DNA from: Streptomyces sp. CNH099
GTDB lineage: Bacteria; Actinomycetota; Actinomycetes; Streptomycetales; Streptomycetaceae
Length of the DNA stretch: 64,000 nt
Direction of reading: 5' to 3'
Assembly: GCA_000514715.1 (NCBI GenBank)
Contig: AZWL01000020.1
Span: 1 to 64,000, forward strand
A program made the position numbers and the translations under genes. The notes under the pieces are model-generated. The model was not told where the DNA came from. It did not search any database and saw only the letters and a program-made list of their open reading frames with translations. This document shows, one piece after another, positions 60,873 through 64,000 of the stretch (within the stretch, counting starts at the first letter, position 1; each line of letters begins with the position of its first letter).

Positions 60873-63331
60873 GCCGGCTCCACGCAGAACAGCGCGGCGC
60901 GCACGGCGGCGACGGCGGGGTCGGCTCCCTCCGCCGCCCCGGGCGCGGGTGCGGGCCAGCCGCGCACGGCGATGGTCGCGCGCTCGCCGGGCAGCAGCGT
61001 CAGCAGGCCCCGGTCGGCCGTGGCGGCCGGGTCGAGGCGGTCGGGCTGCAGCAGCAGGTCTCGTACGAAGGTGTGGGCGGTGACCACGACGTCGACCCTA
61101 TCCGGGTCCGCGGCCCCGGCGCGTACCACCGCCACGCCGAAGTCCGGGCGCGGGTACGCGAAGTCCTTGTCCCGTACCGGAAAGTGCAGCGCCCGCAGCC
61201 CGTCCGCCTCGGCGACCAGCAGCTCCTTCGCGGACGCGGCGGACGGCTCCAGCCCGTCCGGCACCGGCACGACGGCCACGGCCCGCGGCCCGGCCGCGAA
61301 CGGCACCTCCGCCCGCGCGACGACGCCGCCGTCGACCGCCGTGCGGCGCAGCACGAGGGTGCCGGACCAGGGCTCGGCGCCCTGGTTGACGACGGCCACC
61401 GCCAGACCGCCGCCCTCCTCCTCGCGTACGGTCAGCAGCCGGTCGGCGTAGAGCCGGCGCAGCTCGTGGTAGAGCGGCTTGAGGCGGCCGTCGCCGTCGA
61501 CGGCGGACCAGGAGGTGACCGGCCAGCAGTCGTTCAGCTGCCAGACGACGGTGCCCGCGCACACCGGCCAGTGGGACCGCCAGTGCTCGATGCCGGCGGC
61601 GATGGCGCGCGCCTGGTTGACCTGCATGAGGTAGTGCCAGCGGGCGAAGTCGGCGGTCCCGTCCGGGACGGCGAAGTGCCGGGCGAGGCCGCGCTCCAGC
61701 TTGCCGTTGCCGTCGTCGGCCTTCTGGTGGTGGAGCATGGCGGGCGAGGCCGCGGCGAGCTGCGGCCCTTCGCCCAGCGCGCGGCGCAGCGTGGCCCAGG
61801 CGGGCGGCGCCTGCCAGCCGAACTCGGCGACGAAGCGGGGGACGGCGGCGCGGTAGTCGGTGTAGTCGGCGCGGTTCCACACCTCCCAGTCGTGGTGGTT
61901 GCCGTGCGCGGGGTCGTTGGGGTGGTGCGCCCAGGAGCCGGACCAGGGGCTGCCGGCCCAGTACGGGCGGGTGGGGTCCAGCTCGGCGACGACCCGCGGG
62001 AGCACGCCGAGGTAGTAGCCCTCGCCCCAGGAGTCGCCGGCCAGCTCCTCCTCCCACCCCCAGTCGCGGAACCCCCACAGGTTCTCGTTGTTGCCGCACC
62101 ACAGCACCAGCGACGGGTGCGGCATGAGGCGGACGACGTTGTCGCGGGCCTCCGCCTCGACCTCGCCGCGCAGCGGCTGGTCCTCGGGGTAGGCGGCGCA
62201 GGCGAAGGGGAAGTCCTGCCAGACCAGCAGGCCGAGTTCGTCGCAGGCGGCGTAGAAGTCGTCGCTCTCGTAGATGCCGCCGCCCCACACGCGGACGAGG
62301 TCGACGCCCGCGTCCGCCGCCTGCCGCAGCCGCTCGCGGTAGCGGGCGGGGGTGAGGCGGGCGGGCAGGGCGTCGTCGGGGATCCAGTTGACGCCGCGGG
62401 CGAAGAGGGGTTCGCCGTTGACGACGAGCGTGAAGCGGGAGCCGTGGGCGTCGGCGCCGGTGTCGAGGCGGACGGTGCGGAAGCCGACGCGGCGGGTCCA
62501 GGAGTCCAGGGGCGGGGCGGCGGCGGAGGCGCCGTCGTGGAGGGTGACCTCCAGCGCGTAGAGGGGCTGGCCGCCGTAGCCGCGGGGCCACCACAGCTCG
62601 GGGCGGGCGAGGGTGAGTTCGACGGTGCCCTCCGTGCCCGGCAGCGCCGCCGTCGCCTCGGCGCCGCCGACGCGGGCGCGGACGGTGAGCGGGCGGTGCG
62701 CGCCCGCGGCGGTGCGCTCGACGTCGAGGCGTACCTCGACGCGGCCGGTGCCGTCGGCGTCGACCGTCACCAGGGGGCGCACCCGGGCCAGCCGCGCCGT
62801 GCTCCAGCGCTCCAGCCGGGCGGGGCGCCAGATGCCCGCGGTGACCAGCGTCGGGCCCCAGTCCCAGCCGAAGGAGCAGGCCATCTTGCGGATGAACGGG
62901 AAGGGTTCGGGATACGCGTTGGGCCGGTCGCCGGTCCGCGCGCGTACCGCACCGGCCTCGGCGTAGGCGGAGGTGAAGGCCACGGCGAGGGGGCCGGAGC
63001 GGCCGGTGACGTCGAAGCGGTGGCCGCGGTGCATGTTGCGGACGGCGCCCAGCGGTTCGCCGGCGAGCCGGATCACGGCGGCGGTGTCGAGGCCGTCGAA
63101 GACGAGGTCGGTGCGCTCGTGCGGCCCGTCGTAGGCGGCGATCTCCCTCTCGTACGTCCAGTCCCGCCGGCCGACCCAGGCGACGTCGGCCTCGTTGGTG
63201 CCGAGGTACGGGTCCGGGATGGCGCCGGCGGCCAGCAGGTCCGTGTGGACGCAGCCCGGCACCCGCGCGGGCAACCGGTCCCTGCCGTGCCGCAGGGTCC
63301 AGCCCTCGGTGAGCGGGGTGACGTCCTTCAT
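60869..63331 (-). CDS. GH2 beta-mannosidase
   Basis: An 820-residue cytoplasmic glycosidase of the beta-mannosidase branch of GH2. Sugar-binding, immunoglobulin-like and barrel domains follow in order (CVHTDLLAAGAIPDPYLGTNE; CSFGWDWGPTLV; GVNWIPDDALPARLTP; RVWGGGIYESDDFYAACDELGLLVWQDFPFACAAYP). The acid/base Glu is in WCGNNENLWG and the nucleophile Glu in RFVAEFGWQAPP. It would release mannose from manno-oligosaccharides brought in by the divergent ABC system. ATG 63331 after GGAG; a longer frame to 63475 covers the operator and is rejected. Confidence 0.92.
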   Translation of the reverse strand: MKDVTPLTEGWTLRHGRDRLPARVPGCVHTDLLAAGAIPDPYLGTNEADVAWVGRRDWTYEREIAAYDGPHERTDLVFDGLDTAAVIRLAGEPLGAVRNMHRGHRFDVTGRSGPLAVAFTSAYAEAGAVRARTGDRPNAYPEPFPFIRKMACSFGWDWGPTLVTAGIWRPARLERWSTARLARVRPLVTVDADGTGRVEVRLDVERTAAGAHRPLTVRARVGGAEATAALPGTEGTVELTLARPELWWPRGYGGQPLYALEVTLHDGASAAAPPLDSWTRRVGFRTVRLDTGADAHGSRFTLVVNGEPLFARGVNWIPDDALPARLTPARYRERLRQAADAGVDLVRVWGGGIYESDDFYAACDELGLLVWQDFPFACAAYPEDQPLRGEVEAEARDNVVRLMPHPSLVLWCGNNENLWGFRDWGWEEELAGDSWGEGYYLGVLPRVVAELDPTRPYWAGSPWSGSWAHHPNDPAHGNHHDWEVWNRADYTDYRAAVPRFVAEFGWQAPPAWATLRRALGEGPQLAAASPAMLHHQKADDGNGKLERGLARHFAVPDGTADFARWHYLMQVNQARAIAAGIEHWRSHWPVCAGTVVWQLNDCWPVTSWSAVDGDGRLKPLYHELRRLYADRLLTVREEEGGGLAVAVVNQGAEPWSGTLVLRRTAVDGGVVARAEVPFAAGPRAVAVVPVPDGLEPSAASAKELLVAEADGLRALHFPVRDKDFAYPRPDFGVAVVRAGAADPDRVDVVVTAHTFVRDLLLQPDRLDPAATADRGLLTLLPGERATIAVRGWPAPAPGAAEGADPAVAAVRAALFCVEPA

Positions 63332-63387
63332 GGGTGCTCCAATCTCGGGTCTCGCGCCAACGTAGCCGCCCCTCCGACCTCTGTCCA

Positions 63388-63400
63388 TAAACCGGTCAAG
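63388..63400. promoter_or_regulatory. LacI-type operator copy 1
   Basis: TAAACCGGTCAAG with core ACCGGT, 57 bp before the GH2 start. It matches copy 2 (CTCAACCGGTTAAG) in the AACCGGTY-AAG portion. Confidence 0.6.
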
Positions 63401-63474
63401 CTCCTTCTGTGCCGGAAAGGTTGACGGCACTGCTGCCCTAAGGGATGGTTCCTCGTCAAGAAAAGGGGCCCTCA

Positions 63475-63488
63475 CTCAACCGGTTAAG
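63475..63488. promoter_or_regulatory. LacI-type operator copy 2
   Basis: CTCAACCGGTTAAG, symmetric except one base pair, 38 bp before the binding-protein ATG. Centres of the two copies are about 87 bp apart, eight helical turns, so DNA looping is possible. A TTGACG (63421-63426) between them may be the rightward -35. Confidence 0.65.
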
Positions 63489-63525
63489 CACCACGTGCCG
63501 GGCGAAGCGAACGGAGATGGTGACG

Positions 63526-64000
63526 ATGAAGGGAAGGGCGCTCGCCGGTGCGCTGCTGGCCGCCGCACTCGCGACGACCGCCGGCTGCACGGGCAGCGGA
63601 GCCTCGTCGGAGAAGAAGGAGGCCAAGGCGGTCGACGACCCGGACAAGGTCTCCGGCACGATCGAGGTGATCACCCACCGCACCGACCTCGTCGAGGACG
63701 GCACGATGGACGAGTACGCGGCCGAGTTCCGTCGGACCTACCCCAACGTCAAGGTCGAGTTCGACGGGGTCACCGACTACGAGGGCGAAGTCAAGACCCG
63801 GATGAACTCGGACGACTACGGCGACGTGCTCATGATCCCCGGCACCGTGAAGAAGAACGACTACCCGCGGTTCTTCGCCTCGCTGGGCAAGCAGGCGGAG
63901 CGCAGCAGGAAGTTCCGCTTCACCGAATACTCCACGGTCGACGGCGAGGTCTACGGCCTCAGCATCTACGGCAGCATCCCCGGATTCGTCTACAACAAGC
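63526..64000 (+). CDS. Sugar-binding lipoprotein, 3' end cut by window edge
   Basis: The first 158 codons of a family 1 ABC solute-binding protein: signal MKGRALAGALLAAALATTAGC with Cys21 as lipid anchor, then TIEVITHRTDL, YPNVKVEFDGVTDYEGEVKTRM, DVLMIPG and GEVYGLSIYGSIPGFVYN. The frame stays open to the edge. ATG 63526 has GGAG 9 nt upstream; ATG 63517 would overlap that site. Divergent from the GH2-lacI operon with shared operators, so manno-oligosaccharide uptake is likely. Confidence 0.9.
   Translation, partial: MKGRALAGALLAAALATTAGCTGSGASSEKKEAKAVDDPDKVSGTIEVITHRTDLVEDGTMDEYAAEFRRTYPNVKVEFDGVTDYEGEVKTRMNSDDYGDVLMIPGTVKKNDYPRFFASLGKQAERSRKFRFTEYSTVDGEVYGLSIYGSIPGFVYNK

Noticed and set aside
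63332..63475. N-terminal extension of the GH2 enzyme
   Set aside because: It would translate through a LacI operator; ATG 63331 has a good GGAG and the usual family start.
1..64000. tRNA, rRNA or insertion sequence
   Set aside because: No cloverleaf-like sequence, rRNA segment, transposase or terminal inverted repeats were recognised in the gene-free stretches; a tRNAscan or Infernal run would be decisive.

Overview
The window is strongly GC-rich chromosomal DNA from a filamentous actinomycete, most likely Streptomyces or a close relative. The support is a fasR-fabD-fabH-acpP-fabF fatty acid cluster followed by a DUF3145 gene, narGHJI-narK, a DUF3068/arabinofuranosyltransferase-like block, sugar ABC systems without their own ATPase, and promoters of the TTGACA/TAGCGT type. 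I found 50 credible protein genes (one cut by the right edge and one 17-codon leader), no rRNA or tRNA, no insertion sequence and no CRISPR array.

Layout. 1-671: non-coding, with an inverted-repeat element and a 16-bp tandem repeat. 672-5873: a Ser/Thr kinase with a PQQ-type propeller, and a secreted rhamnogalacturonan lyase behind a LacI-type operator and a leader peptide. 5874-8289: a TetR regulator divergent from an NmrA-family protein with twin operators, then a pirin. 8415-13959: fatty acid synthesis genes. 14200-15108: an SGNH hydrolase lipoprotein. 15171-30505: a large carbohydrate locus. It holds two aldose 1-epimerases (one cytoplasmic, one Tat-exported), an enolase-superfamily sugar-acid dehydratase, a zinc-type dehydrogenase, an unknown U32-like TIM-barrel protein, a ChvE/GguA/GguB-type sugar importer, Tat-exported GH30 glucuronoxylanase and GH67 alpha-glucuronidase, and an SMP-30 lactonase with an IclR regulator. 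30645-33297: a GNAT acetyltransferase and a PAS-GAF-PP2C-HATPase phosphatase. 33537-45475: an envelope-glycan-like block. 45447-50140: an M23 peptidase and an ABC importer (binding protein and two permeases). 50450-58323: narGHJI-narK. 58440-59650: a DinB-like protein and an unknown protein. 59844-64000: GH2 beta-mannosidase plus LacI regulator, divergent from a sugar-binding lipoprotein.

How it fits together. The carbohydrate locus reads as an outside-to-inside route. GH30 and GH67 cut and debranch glucuronoxylan outside the cell, an exported mutarotase equilibrates the sugar anomers, and the ChvE-type importer takes up the monosaccharide. Inside, dehydrogenase, lactonase and dehydratase would form a non-phosphorylative oxidation pathway. 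A 14-bp motif, CGAAATWTCGAWCA, lies before the dehydratase operon, before the importer operon and before the iclR gene, which suggests one IclR regulon. The exact sugar and the final cleavage step are not proven; the U32-like protein at 18623-19642 is the best candidate for something new. Coordinates of starts are my choice from Shine-Dalgarno sites, overlaps and family lengths.
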